A stretch of DNA of 64,000 bases. It comes from UBA2040 sp041674745. GTDB lineage: Bacteria; Bacteroidota; Bacteroidia; Flavobacteriales_D; Crocinitomicaceae. The DNA is taken from contig JBAYVD010000001.1 in assembly GCA_041674745.1 (NCBI GenBank), positions 558,001 to 622,000 on the forward strand, read 5' to 3'. The notes beneath the pieces are model-generated. The model did no database searches, was not told where the DNA came from, and worked only from the letters and a program-made list of their open reading frames with translations. Position numbers and translations under genes: made by a program. This document shows positions 52,982 through 62,257 of this stretch, piece after piece. Every line of letters begins with the position of its first letter. The first letter of the stretch is position 1.

Positions 52982-53974
52982 ATGGCATCCGATAATTTTG
53001 TCGATTACGTAAAAATTCACTGCAAATCTGGTAACGGAGGCGCTGGTTCTACGCATTTTCGTCGCGAAAAATACATTCCGCAAGGCGGTCCTGATGGCGG
53101 CGATGGCGGTCGTGGTGGTCACATTATTTTGCGTGGAAATTCCCAGCTTTGGACCTTGCTTCACTTGAAATACAACAAACATTTCAAGGCAGAGCATGGA
53201 AAATCAGGCAGTGGCGGGTTAAAAACCGGTGCAGAAGGAAATGATACGTACATTGATGTACCAGTGGGAACATTGGCTAAAAATGTTGAAACGGGTGAAG
53301 TCCTTTTTGAAATTACCCGCAATGGAGAAGAACAAATCTTGGTTCCAGGTGGTCGAGGTGGATTGGGAAATACGCAATTCAAGTCTTCGACGAATCAAAC
53401 GCCACGTTTTGCCCAACCGGGCGAACCTTTGCAAGAAGATTGGTACATTCTAGAATTGAAAATCCTTGCCGATGTTGGTTTGGTTGGTTTCCCGAATGCT
53501 GGAAAGAGCACCTTATTGTCTGTAATCACTTCGGCGAAACCTGAAATAGCAGATTATCCGTTTACGACGATTCGTCCCAATTTGGGCATTGTCGGTTACC
53601 GAGATGGAAGAAGTTTCATCATGGCGGATATTCCAGGAATTATAGAAGGTGCGAGCAAAGGGAAAGGATTGGGATTGCGTTTCTTGCGACACATTGAACG
53701 AAATTCTCTGCTCTTGTTTATGATTCCGGCCGACAGTAATGATATTCACAAAGAATACAAAGTGCTGTTGAACGAGTTGAAACAATACAACAAAGAGCTT
53801 TTACTGAAAACCAAAATTTTGATCATCACAAAATCCGATATGTTGGATGATGAATTGAAAGCCGATATAGAAAAAGATTTACCAAAAAAGGTTCCTCATT
53901 TGTTTATTTCATCTGTTGCAGAACAAGGTTTGGTAGAAATGAAAGATTTAGTCTGGCGCGAATTGCAAAAGTAA
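52982..53974 (+). CDS. obgE: Obg-family GTPase (ObgE/CgtA)
   Basis: 330 residues. The Gly-rich Obg domain (1-160) has GNGGAGSTHFRREKYIPQGGPDGGDGG-type repeats, described here only by their Gly residues. The G domain has G1 GFPNAGKST, G2/G3 YPFTTIRPNLG and DIPGIIEGA, and G4 ITKSD. The C-terminal OCT domain found in some Obg proteins is absent, as is usual in this size class. It acts in 50S ribosome assembly and stress control. It follows the HPRT-Adk gene by 24 bases and abuts the PAP2 gene. Confidence 0.96.
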   Translation: MASDNFVDYVKIHCKSGNGGAGSTHFRREKYIPQGGPDGGDGGRGGHIILRGNSQLWTLLHLKYNKHFKAEHGKSGSGGLKTGAEGNDTYIDVPVGTLAKNVETGEVLFEITRNGEEQILVPGGRGGLGNTQFKSSTNQTPRFAQPGEPLQEDWYILELKILADVGLVGFPNAGKSTLLSVITSAKPEIADYPFTTIRPNLGIVGYRDGRSFIMADIPGIIEGASKGKGLGLRFLRHIERNSLLLFMIPADSNDIHKEYKVLLNELKQYNKELLLKTKILIITKSDMLDDELKADIEKDLPKKVPHLFISSVAEQGLVEMKDLVWRELQK

Positions 53975-54562
53975 ATGGAAACACTCGAAGCATGGGACAG
54001 AGCCATTGTTTTAGCTGTGAACGGTTGGCATCAACCTTGGCTGGATGAGATCATGTGGTTTGTTTCAGGCAAGTTAACCTGGTTTCCCATTTGGTTGTTG
54101 TTCGTTTATTACGCCTACAAATCGCTTAGCAGGAATCACTTTTGGCTTTTTTTATTTTGTGCCTTGGCTTCTATTGGAATAGCCGATGTAACAGCCAAAA
54201 TCCTTTTCAAAGATGTGATTATGCGCTACAGACCATCTCATAATTTGTTGCTGATGGATCAATTGCATTTTTACGAGGAATATCCTGGCACTTTTTATAG
54301 AGGTGGCAATTATGGTTTTATTTCCAACCACGCTTCCAACTTTTTCGCCATTTTATCGTGGGTGGTGGTGTTGTTTTGGAAAGCCAAAAAATGGTTTGTT
54401 TACGTGATGCTTTTTGCCGCTATTTTGGTCGCATTTAGTCGTTTGTATCTCGGTGTTCATTACCTATCTGATTTGATTGGAGGTGCTACTTGGGGAATCT
54501 TCATTAGTTATTTGGTCTACCGATTCATTTATTTGCCACGCTTAAAAAAACAAGCCTTATGA
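53975..54562 (+). CDS. PAP2-superfamily membrane phosphatase
   Basis: 195 residues with about five membrane helices. The acid phosphatase motifs are visible: KDVIMRYRP (K-x6-RP), SNHASNFF (the His of the second motif, with the usual Ser-Gly replaced by Ser-Asn) and SRLYLGVHYLSD (SR-x5-H-x3-D). Undecaprenyl-pyrophosphatase or lipid phosphate phosphatase activity is likely. It starts immediately after the obgE stop and overlaps crcB by 4 bases. Confidence 0.92.
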   Translation: METLEAWDRAIVLAVNGWHQPWLDEIMWFVSGKLTWFPIWLLFVYYAYKSLSRNHFWLFLFCALASIGIADVTAKILFKDVIMRYRPSHNLLLMDQLHFYEEYPGTFYRGGNYGFISNHASNFFAILSWVVVLFWKAKKWFVYVMLFAAILVAFSRLYLGVHYLSDLIGGATWGIFISYLVYRFIYLPRLKKQAL

Positions 54563-54912
54563 TGTATTTTTGGGTATTTGTTGGCGGTGGTTTGGGAAGT
54601 GTTACTCGATTCGGAATTTCCAGATTATTGGCTACCTACAGCGCAACGTTTCCATTTGGAACTTTGTTGTCCAACGTAATCGCGAGTATACTTCTAGCTT
54701 TTTTTCTCTATCAATTACCGAATAAATCTTCAGCCGAGTGGTTGCCTTATTTTTTCGTCATAGGATTTTGCGGAGGTTTCAGCACCTTTTCCACCTTTAG
54801 CAACGAATTGGTATTGTTGCTTCAAAATGGTAATTGGTTGCAAGCAATGCTTTATCTGATTGTTTCGGTGGTAACTGCCGTTGGGTCGATTTGGTGGCTT
54901 TCGATAAAATGA
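54559..54912 (+). CDS. crcB: Fluoride channel CrcB/Fluc
   Basis: 117 residues with four membrane helices. GGGLGSVTRFGISR at the N-terminus and GFCGGFSTFSTFSNE, which lines the fluoride pore and includes the Phe box, are diagnostic. It forms a dual-topology dimer that exports fluoride. It overlaps the PAP2 gene as ATGA. No fluoride riboswitch is visible, because there is no leader. M1 and M2 are adjacent. Confidence 0.94.
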   Translation: MMYFWVFVGGGLGSVTRFGISRLLATYSATFPFGTLLSNVIASILLAFFLYQLPNKSSAEWLPYFFVIGFCGGFSTFSTFSNELVLLLQNGNWLQAMLYLIVSVVTAVGSIWWLSIK

Positions 54913-54922
54913 AGGATTGAAC

Positions 54923-56044
54923 TTATTTTATCTGAGTAAATGCACCTCCGACCATTTTAAATTTCATGTCCCCAAGATTGATTGTTCTTCCGTCCCCCAT
55001 ATTTGACGTGATTTCTAAATCTTGTTCCATGGTATGAACAGAACCACCCGTGGCATAAGCGATGTCTAAATAAACCGTATTGAGTCGATCGGTTACACCA
55101 CAAACTACTACGTGAATTTTTGCTCCTTTCTTTTTCAAAAAATTCAACAATTCCATATCACAAGGATTTTCCCAATTGTCTGCAATCATCACGATGTTAC
55201 TCAAGTTATTCGGGTACTTATTAATGGCATAACAAACAGCTTCTAAATTATTTTCAATGTGATTTCCGTTTTTCATGGCCTCAATGGCAAGATCTACAAC
55301 TTTTCGACCATTTTTGCTTTCAATATCCCAAATTCCAGCCGTATCCAGTTTTGATGTTTGGTCGTTGCTTTTTTCTTCATCGTCATTAAAAAACACCACT
55401 TGATCAAAGGTATTTAGTTTGGCATTTGCTTTGAGCCAAATCAATATTTGCAATGTATATGGAGCCATGCTTCCTGTTACATCGCAAACGACCAACGTAT
55501 TTTTCCACGTCCGATTTCTTTCCAAAATTTTGTAAACGGAGGAGTCTGTCATTTGATTTTTTTCAACTTGCACCATGATCAATCTCTTTTCCTCCTCTAT
55601 GCTGGGCATTTCACGATAATAAACGACAAAACCGTGAAAATAATTCCCTACTGAACTAGCGCTTTTCGGTCCGGTTTGTTTCACGATTCGCCATTCAATC
55701 ACCGAACTATTCATTGTTTCTGGAAAATGAATGTAAAATTCTAACAACCGTTTTCTGGTTAATTCGGTGAAATCTTCACCTGCTGGAAAATCGGTATAAA
55801 CCAAGTCAATTTGTGTGATGGTTTGTTGAGAAAGAAAATCAACATCTTTTGTGTTAAGAATTCGGTAATTTGCTACATCGACTTTTAATTTCAATGCTTT
55901 GAAACCATTTTTTTCAATTTCATAACGGTCCACAGTCACCGTATCTCTAAAACGAAAACGTTCCTTCACTTTAATAATACTTTGACTGAAAATTGGCTGC
56001 TGAAAGACGATTGCTAAAAGAAAAAAAATGGTTGTTCGAAGCAT
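54923..56044 (-). CDS. Secreted VWA-like protein
   Basis: 373 residues with a signal peptide (to about 20). A VWA-like core begins near 183 and has a MIDAS-type DVTGSM (Asp 188) after VVC, IVMIADNWENPCDM and a Rossmann-like VVVCGVTD. The N-terminal 160 residues are not recognised. It is not part of the Bat operon and is a single gene. A possible role is surface or periplasmic protein binding. Confidence 0.75.
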   Translation of the reverse strand: MLRTTIFFLLAIVFQQPIFSQSIIKVKERFRFRDTVTVDRYEIEKNGFKALKLKVDVANYRILNTKDVDFLSQQTITQIDLVYTDFPAGEDFTELTRKRLLEFYIHFPETMNSSVIEWRIVKQTGPKSASSVGNYFHGFVVYYREMPSIEEEKRLIMVQVEKNQMTDSSVYKILERNRTWKNTLVVCDVTGSMAPYTLQILIWLKANAKLNTFDQVVFFNDDEEKSNDQTSKLDTAGIWDIESKNGRKVVDLAIEAMKNGNHIENNLEAVCYAINKYPNNLSNIVMIADNWENPCDMELLNFLKKKGAKIHVVVCGVTDRLNTVYLDIAYATGGSVHTMEQDLEITSNMGDGRTINLGDMKFKMVGGAFTQIK

Positions 56045-56258
56045 AGTGCGGGTGTTGGTTTATAAAACGAAAGATTCAAGTCTTTTTTATAAATGCAAAA
56101 ACAGTTTGATGGTTACAAAAAAACTAAAAAATAGTACAAAACTAGAGCAAATCAAGTAGTATTTTATGCCTAGGTAATTTGGATTAGTTATGCCAACATA
56201 CTCGGTAAAAATAGCGGTTATTTGTTCTTGAAATAAGTAGAAAATGATACCTAATATA

Positions 56259-57584
56259 TTAAGCTACCGGAATTTCTTTTTGAATTTCAATCAACAAGGA
56301 TTTTCTTGTTTCTGCTAATTCAGCCAATTTATTTGGGTTATTTTTTCTCTTTCTCATGATTGAAGTAACGGTCGTTTTAAATAGGTAAGCTGCAAGAAAA
56401 AACAAGCCAATGAAGGAATAGTAAATAAATCCTAAAAGGTAGCTAGGATAGATCCATTTGTAGAAAAGGAAAATCACCGGAATGTTCACGAGTCCCATAA
56501 TAATCATGGCCATCAAAAATTTTACAGATCCCCAAAAAACTTTTCGTTTAAAACTTTTTTCAACCCACCATTTCACAATCCAATACACAATACCACAATG
56601 TAAAATGCCTAAAAGTGTGAAAGGTAAAAGCACCATCAATTTCAACACGTCTTTCGTTAAATTTACTTTTCCTGATTCAATTTTTTCCACGACATCCATG
56701 TCATCGATCCGAGCTACCTTCAATTGTAAATTGTACTCAACGAGCTTTTCACGCAAACTTTTAAGTCCATTCTGAACCAACTCGTGGTGTTCATTAAAGA
56801 AATGTGCCAACTTTTGAGAATACTGATGGCGTTCGATTAAACTTATTGTATCATTCACACTCGTTGGATGCATTCCTTTGCGCGTAATTTGCATGATGTT
56901 CTCGTGAAAAGGGGCATCTTCGGCAACTTGAATGTGTGTAATACACGCTTGCATACGTTTTTCTATTTCTTTGGTGAGATCGTGAATGACTTTTCCAGGG
57001 TTGAGCAAATAAGCTTCTTTAAAATCGTTTAAACAAATTTTATCGGATGTTTCAATTAGTACATTGCTACGGGTCATGTTCGGTTTACTATAGTTGGCTC
57101 CGACAGCAGCAATGTATATTTTCTTATCCCAATTTAATTTTTCGAGCGCGGAAAAACCAATCCGAACGGCTCCTTTTTTTACAGGTTTTAGTCTGCGAAT
57201 AAAAACGTCATCCGTAAATCCTTCTCCAAAAATCAAGAGATTTCTGCCATATTTCAGAATCGTTGCACATCTATCAAAAACTTCTTCATTTTTATTTTTA
57301 GTATCCTCCCCGTCATGTTGGCGATAAATAGGCAACATGTGTGCCGACCACAAAAAAGGTTTAGAAAGAGGGGTGAAAACATCGGAACGGGTCATGAAAA
57401 AGGTAATCGGTCGACGTAAAGAAGCGATTGTCAATGGGTCCATGAAAGACGCAGCGTGATTGGAAACGTAAATGGTGCTACCGAAAATTTCGGGTGGTGC
57501 ATTCACAACAGCTGTTTTTTTAAAATAAATGCGGATGGCATATTTCAAGGAAACATACATACACATGTATAAAAATCGCATCAT
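56259..57584 (-). CDS. PlsC-family glycerol-phosphate acyltransferase-like protein
   Basis: 441 residues. The PlsC domain (about 10-220) has the acyl-transfer motif NHAASFMDP (H-x5-D), FGEGFTD and YSKPN. About three to four membrane helices occupy 315-410 and a charged tail ends the protein. It is longer than plain 1-acyl-G3P acyltransferases and resembles Bacteroidota enzymes annotated as glycerol-3-phosphate/DHAP acyltransferase-like. Several Met codons at the N-terminus leave the exact start uncertain. 214 bases upstream of the secreted VWA gene's end hold no gene that I can see. Confidence 0.85.
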   Translation of the reverse strand: MMRFLYMCMYVSLKYAIRIYFKKTAVVNAPPEIFGSTIYVSNHAASFMDPLTIASLRRPITFFMTRSDVFTPLSKPFLWSAHMLPIYRQHDGEDTKNKNEEVFDRCATILKYGRNLLIFGEGFTDDVFIRRLKPVKKGAVRIGFSALEKLNWDKKIYIAAVGANYSKPNMTRSNVLIETSDKICLNDFKEAYLLNPGKVIHDLTKEIEKRMQACITHIQVAEDAPFHENIMQITRKGMHPTSVNDTISLIERHQYSQKLAHFFNEHHELVQNGLKSLREKLVEYNLQLKVARIDDMDVVEKIESGKVNLTKDVLKLMVLLPFTLLGILHCGIVYWIVKWWVEKSFKRKVFWGSVKFLMAMIIMGLVNIPVIFLFYKWIYPSYLLGFIYYSFIGLFFLAAYLFKTTVTSIMRKRKNNPNKLAELAETRKSLLIEIQKEIPVA

Positions 57585-57736
57585 ATTTCGACAGAATTGG
57601 CTGTAAATTTAAATTTTTAAAACGAACTTCTTATTTTGAACACTTTGCTTTTTACATTTTGTTGCTTAAAACTTTTGGAGGCGTTGAAAAATAGCAACCT
57701 GATTTCTCCTTAATTTCGGGGAATATTAATGAATCT

Positions 57737-58702
57737 ATGAAAAAAATTGGAATTTTCTGCGGAGGTTTTTCCTCTGAATTTGACATATCTGTTAAAAGCG
57801 CCAATACAATTTTGAAGAACTTACCAACTTCCTACGATTCATTTTTAATTGTTGTGAAGCGTGGTATTTGGATGGTTCATTACAAAGGAATAGAGACTTT
57901 GTTGGATTTAAACGATGTTTCCTTTCAATTCGAAGGGAATAAAGAGAAAATAGACATTGGTTTGGTCTACATTCACGGAAATCCTGGAGAAAACGGAAAG
58001 ATTCAAGCCTTTTTGGAAATGAAAAACATCCCGTGTATCAATTCGGGGGCATTGGCTTCGGAATTGAGTTTCGATAAATGGTATTGCAATCAATTTCTGC
58101 GTGCATTTGGCGTTCCAGTTGCGAAATCGATTCTTTTGTATACACCAACAGATCTTTCATCTGAAGCGATAGTTGCTGACTTGGGTTTGCCTATTTTCGT
58201 GAAACCAGCAGATTCAGGTTCAAGTTTTGGCATTTCTAAAGTGAAAGAAATGGGCGATTTGTCCTCAGCGATTCAAAAAGCATTTGAAGAGGGCGAAACG
58301 GTGGTTTTAGAAAGTTTTTTGAACGGAACCGAAGTGACGTGTGGAGTTTACAGAAACGCACACGGCATCCAAGCCTTGCCATTAACGGAGATTGTTTCCG
58401 AAGGTGAATTTTTTGATTATGACGCAAAATACTTGGGTAAATCTCAAGAAATCACCCCGGCACGCGTTTCCGATGAAATAAAAATAAAAGTGCAAGAACA
58501 GACCAAAATGATTTATCAATTGTTGCGTTTAAAATCCATTGCTCGAATTGATCATATGATTGTTGGAGATGTTCCTTATGTGATTGAGGTGAATACAACG
58601 CCTGGTTTTTCGGACGCTTCCATTGTTCCCCAAATGATTCGTGAAAATGGTCAAACCATTGATCAGTTTTGGCAGGAAATTTTAGCCTGTGAGTTAGTTT
58701 AA
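57737..58702 (+). CDS. ddl: D-alanine--D-alanine ligase
   Basis: 321 residues of the ATP-grasp family. The N-terminal GIFCGGFSSEFDIS, VKPADSGSSFGISK, and C-terminal IEVNTTPGFSDASIVPQM are conserved. It makes the D-Ala-D-Ala end of peptidoglycan precursors. It has a near-match -7 box (TAATTTCG) upstream. Its 3' end overlaps that of the convergent PBP4 gene by 4 bases. Confidence 0.95.
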   Translation: MKKIGIFCGGFSSEFDISVKSANTILKNLPTSYDSFLIVVKRGIWMVHYKGIETLLDLNDVSFQFEGNKEKIDIGLVYIHGNPGENGKIQAFLEMKNIPCINSGALASELSFDKWYCNQFLRAFGVPVAKSILLYTPTDLSSEAIVADLGLPIFVKPADSGSSFGISKVKEMGDLSSAIQKAFEEGETVVLESFLNGTEVTCGVYRNAHGIQALPLTEIVSEGEFFDYDAKYLGKSQEITPARVSDEIKIKVQEQTKMIYQLLRLKSIARIDHMIVGDVPYVIEVNTTPGFSDASIVPQMIRENGQTIDQFWQEILACELV

Positions 58703-60150
58703 TAATTGACCATTGCATTTAACAATTTCTCCATTTGTTCCACTGTTGCTGAGTTGGAACAATTGTAATTATTGACAACAATCGCAAAGGCTAGGTCTTT
58801 TCCTGATTTTGTTTTCACGTAGCCTGCGTAGGATTTAATTCTAGACATTGTTCCGCTTTTAGCGAAAATCCGGCCTTCACCATCTTGTCCTTTGCACAAA
58901 TTTATCAAGGTTCCACTTTGCCCTGCTGTAGGCAACGAGGTTCTGAAAATACTGTATTTGTCACTTTTTGACATGTAGTAAAGCAAGTCTACAAAATGCT
59001 GGCTGCTGACCGAATTGGACCGAGAAAGCCCACTTCCATCTTTTAAGTTCAAGCCATTGATATCAAATTTGTTACGCCAATAAGAAAGGATTTCGTCTAA
59101 ACCATTTTCGGTGGTTCCAAGTCCTCGTTTTTCATATCCGATTAATGTTACGAGCTGTTCTGCGAAGAGGTTTACACTTTTCATGTTCGTATGATGGCAA
59201 ATTTCTTCAATACTTTTTCCTTCCCATTTGAAAATGAGATTGAGTTTTTTCACATCTGGCAGTGTTTTGTTTTTAAGGACGAAATTCCGACCAAAATCGT
59301 ATCCTTCTACATGAATTTTTCTAGCGACTAATTTGTCATAAAATTCAATTGCCAATTGTTGTTCTGGGTCGGGCAATGACCCTTTAACCAAAAATTCCTT
59401 TCTGCCATACGGCAATGTTCCCGTACCGAATCGTTCGTAACTATAGGGTGCACCAAAAATATAACTTTCATCGCCCGATTGCTTGGCGGCAATTATTCCG
59501 TTTAGGAATTGTAAATTTTTCACTTCCGGTTCCGTTCGCAAGAGGGTTGTAACGGTTCCTATTTCATCGGTTTTAAAATAATAGTTCAACATATTATCGC
59601 GCAACACGATTCCAGAAGGTCCAGCTCCATAATAATTCCCCATATCTCCCCATGTCCAACCGTCCGGACAACCATTGTAACCAAAAGAAGATCCATCCAC
59701 GATAATTTTTCCTTCTATCTTGTGAATACGCAAACGAACCAATTCCTGTAACCACTCATTTAAGAACGCACTTTCTTTGCCTTGAGTAGTAAAATATTTG
59801 CTACCCAAAGTAGGATCACCTCCACCTTTGATATAAAGATTTCCGCTCAACACTCCATTTGGGTTGATAACTCCATCGGAGTAAAAATAGGTGGATGGAC
59901 GGTAATCGTAGCCTAATAGTTCAAAAGCGGAAGCCGTTGAAAATAATTTGACGGTGCTTGCAGGTGGCAATGCCAGCAAATTTTGATGCTGTGCAATGGT
60001 TTCTCCGGTTGCCAGATCTTTTACGGATATTGAAATTGATGCATTTTTAAAAGCCCAGTAATCCTTGAATGTATTAACGGCATTTTGGACGATATTTTGT
60101 CCAATTGCAAAATGAGCAGTTAAAGCCAGAAAGAAAACAAGTTTTTTCAT
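58699..60150 (-). CDS. dacB: PBP4-type D-alanyl-D-alanine carboxypeptidase/endopeptidase
   Basis: 483 residues from ATG at 60150. The 496-residue frame opens with TTG and would displace the signal peptide. A signal peptide (MKKLVFFLALTAHFAIGQ) leads to SxxK at Ser 65-Thr-Val-Lys 68, DGSGLSRSN and AKSGTMSR (KTG-type box), as in PBP4. It trims or cleaves D-Ala-D-Ala cross-links, the opposite of what ddl builds. The 3' ends of the two genes overlap. Confidence 0.93.
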   Translation of the reverse strand: MKKLVFFLALTAHFAIGQNIVQNAVNTFKDYWAFKNASISISVKDLATGETIAQHQNLLALPPASTVKLFSTASAFELLGYDYRPSTYFYSDGVINPNGVLSGNLYIKGGGDPTLGSKYFTTQGKESAFLNEWLQELVRLRIHKIEGKIIVDGSSFGYNGCPDGWTWGDMGNYYGAGPSGIVLRDNMLNYYFKTDEIGTVTTLLRTEPEVKNLQFLNGIIAAKQSGDESYIFGAPYSYERFGTGTLPYGRKEFLVKGSLPDPEQQLAIEFYDKLVARKIHVEGYDFGRNFVLKNKTLPDVKKLNLIFKWEGKSIEEICHHTNMKSVNLFAEQLVTLIGYEKRGLGTTENGLDEILSYWRNKFDINGLNLKDGSGLSRSNSVSSQHFVDLLYYMSKSDKYSIFRTSLPTAGQSGTLINLCKGQDGEGRIFAKSGTMSRIKSYAGYVKTKSGKDLAFAIVVNNYNCSNSATVEQMEKLLNAMVNY

Positions 60151-60314
60151 CGTAGAGAGTATTCTTATATAGTTATGGGGGCGTAACAATTAAAATTTAA
60201 ACTACCCAATTTTATTGTTTACTCTGTATTCACCATTTTGTTCCAAAAAATAGGTTAAAATGTGTGTATTTTGATTTGTTCACCTAACTTCGTACTTTAA
60301 ATACGCAGAAATCA

Positions 60315-61490
60315 ATGCCAAAAGTTCTTCGCATTATCAATCGATTTAATATTGGAGGTCCAACCTACAATGTTGCCTATTTGACGAAGTATTTGGGAGA
60401 ACAATATGAGACTTTGTTGGTCGGTGGAGAGCCGGATGTTGGAGAAGTCGATTCATTGCATGTGCTGAAAGAATTAGGAATTCAGCCACGCGTTCTTTCT
60501 GAATTGAAGAGAGAACCAAATTTCCGCGACGATATCAAAGCCTATCGAGCTTTGCGAAAAATCATAAAAGAATTCAAACCAGACATCGTTCATACGCATG
60601 CTGCAAAAGCAGGCGCAATTGGCCGATTGGCAGCCATTCATTCCAAAGTGCCGATTATTGTCCATACCTTTCACGGTCATGTTTTTAGTGGTTATTTCTC
60701 TCCCTGGAAAACAAAAATATTTCTCTTCATTGAGCGTTGGCTAGCAAAACGTTCAAGTGGAATCATTGCCATTTCGTCAGAACAAAAAAACGATTTGTCT
60801 AAGGTGTATAAAATCACCTCTGAGGATCGAATTCACATCGTTCCTTTAGGGTTTGATTTACAGAAATTTCAGAACGAAAAAGAAGAGAATCGTCAAAAGA
60901 CGAGATTAAACTATACCCTAACTGAGGATACAATTGCCGTTGCCGTTGTTGGTCGCTTAGCGCCAATAAAAAATCACACCTTATTTTTGGATGCACTGAG
61001 AATCATTCAAAAGAATACGACCAAGAAGGTGCATGCCTACATTGTTGGCGATGGTTTGGAAAGGGAAAAATTGGAAACAATTAGTCGAAGTATTCCTCAA
61101 AATGAAAATTTCAAAATTATTTTCACGTCTTGGATAAAGGATATTGCGACGTTCAATGCGGGAATGGATTTATTGTGTTTGACTTCTTTGAATGAAGGAA
61201 CTCCAGTCAGTTTAATTGAAGCCCAAGCAGCAAATGTACCTGTTGTCTCAACAAATGTTGGTGGTGTGAGAGACGTGGTTTTAGATGGCGAAACGGGGTT
61301 TTTGGTTCCTTCCAACCAACCTGAATTGTTTGCTGAAAAATTGTTGGAACTAATAGAAAATGAAAATTTACGTGAAAAAATGTCACAAAATGGCTGGATC
61401 TACGTAAGAGATAAATTCAACTACCAAACTTTGGTGGCGAACATGAATCAATTGTATATCGATTTGAATCAGAAAAATGAAAAAAAATAA
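60315..61490 (+). CDS. GT4-family glycosyltransferase
   Basis: 391 residues with two Rossmann domains. NRFNIGGPTYNVAYL at the N-terminus, HTHAAKAGAIGRLAA and the C-terminal NEGTPVSLIEAQAANVPVVSTNVGG are typical of GT4 retaining enzymes. It probably transfers a sugar from a nucleotide donor in extracellular polysaccharide synthesis. It is the first gene of the cluster that continues with a Wza-like lipoprotein, which it overlaps by 14 bases. Confidence 0.92.
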   Translation: MPKVLRIINRFNIGGPTYNVAYLTKYLGEQYETLLVGGEPDVGEVDSLHVLKELGIQPRVLSELKREPNFRDDIKAYRALRKIIKEFKPDIVHTHAAKAGAIGRLAAIHSKVPIIVHTFHGHVFSGYFSPWKTKIFLFIERWLAKRSSGIIAISSEQKNDLSKVYKITSEDRIHIVPLGFDLQKFQNEKEENRQKTRLNYTLTEDTIAVAVVGRLAPIKNHTLFLDALRIIQKNTTKKVHAYIVGDGLEREKLETISRSIPQNENFKIIFTSWIKDIATFNAGMDLLCLTSLNEGTPVSLIEAQAANVPVVSTNVGGVRDVVLDGETGFLVPSNQPELFAEKLLELIENENLREKMSQNGWIYVRDKFNYQTLVANMNQLYIDLNQKNEKK

Positions 61491-62250
61491 TTGGATAAAA
61501 TGGATTGCGTTTTCTTTCCTAATTAGCTTTATCGTTAGTTGTGGTGTGAATAGTAGCATCATGCTAAAATCTCCCAAGGGTGAATATGCCAATCTGGACT
61601 CATTGCCACTGCGACCTTCTGAACGTTATCTGATCAGTCCGGATGATAAAATTGTATTTTCAATTGCCACCAACGATGGAACGAAATTGATCGAATCTTT
61701 ATCGAATGTCGTTGAAAAAGCTGGTTCAACAGGTTTCTCTCCTGAATTTTTGGTAGGTCAAGATTCGTTGGTGGAACTTCCTGTGTTGGGCTTTGTAAAA
61801 GTCGCCGGATTGAGCATTCCGGAATGCGAACATTTATTAGAAACACGTTTTTCAAAAACCTATCAAGATCCATTTGTACAAGTGAAAGTATCCAATCAGC
61901 GGGTTATCGTTTTTCCAGGCAATGGAGGAGATGCGATGGTTATACCTTTGACCAGTAGCAACACAACCTTGATGGAAGCCATAGCGCAGGCTGGAGGAAT
62001 TCCGACTAGAGGTAGAGCGAATACCATAAAATTAATGCGCAAAGTGAATGGGGAAAGAAAGGTCTATACGATCGATTTAAGTACCATTGATGGTTTGAGA
62101 TATACAGATTTAATTGTCCAAGCAAACGATTATATTTACATTGAACCAAACCCAGAATTGGCGAAAGAAATCATTAAAGAAATCGCTCCAATCATGTCAC
62201 TGCTTTCAAGTGCCTTAATTATCATTACATTTATTACTAAAATCAATTAA
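61477..62250 (+). CDS. Polysaccharide export lipoprotein (Wza-like, SLBB)
   Basis: 257 residues. The lipobox FIVSCG gives Cys 22. The poly_export domain follows (LISPDDKIVFSIATNDG) and then an SLBB region (TLMEAIAQAGGIPTRGR). A C-terminal membrane helix (ELAKEIIKEIAPIMSLLSSALIIITFI) is present in many Bacteroidota members. It would form the outer-membrane channel for capsule or EPS. It overlaps the GT4 gene by 14 bases and leads into the Wzc-like gene 7 bases on. Confidence 0.92.
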   Translation: MKKNNWIKWIAFSFLISFIVSCGVNSSIMLKSPKGEYANLDSLPLRPSERYLISPDDKIVFSIATNDGTKLIESLSNVVEKAGSTGFSPEFLVGQDSLVELPVLGFVKVAGLSIPECEHLLETRFSKTYQDPFVQVKVSNQRVIVFPGNGGDAMVIPLTSSNTTLMEAIAQAGGIPTRGRANTIKLMRKVNGERKVYTIDLSTIDGLRYTDLIVQANDYIYIEPNPELAKEIIKEIAPIMSLLSSALIIITFITKIN

Positions 62251-62257
62251 TAGAGAC

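Noticed and set aside
54913..54922. Fluoride riboswitch for crcB
   Set aside because: crcB overlaps the preceding gene and has no leader that could hold one.
56045..56258. A tRNA or small RNA in the 214-base gap
   Set aside because: No cloverleaf, CCA end or GC-rich stem is visible; the stretch is plain AT-rich DNA.
60151..60189. Longer N-terminus for dacB
   Set aside because: It begins with TTG and would precede an otherwise perfect signal peptide at the ATG at 60150.
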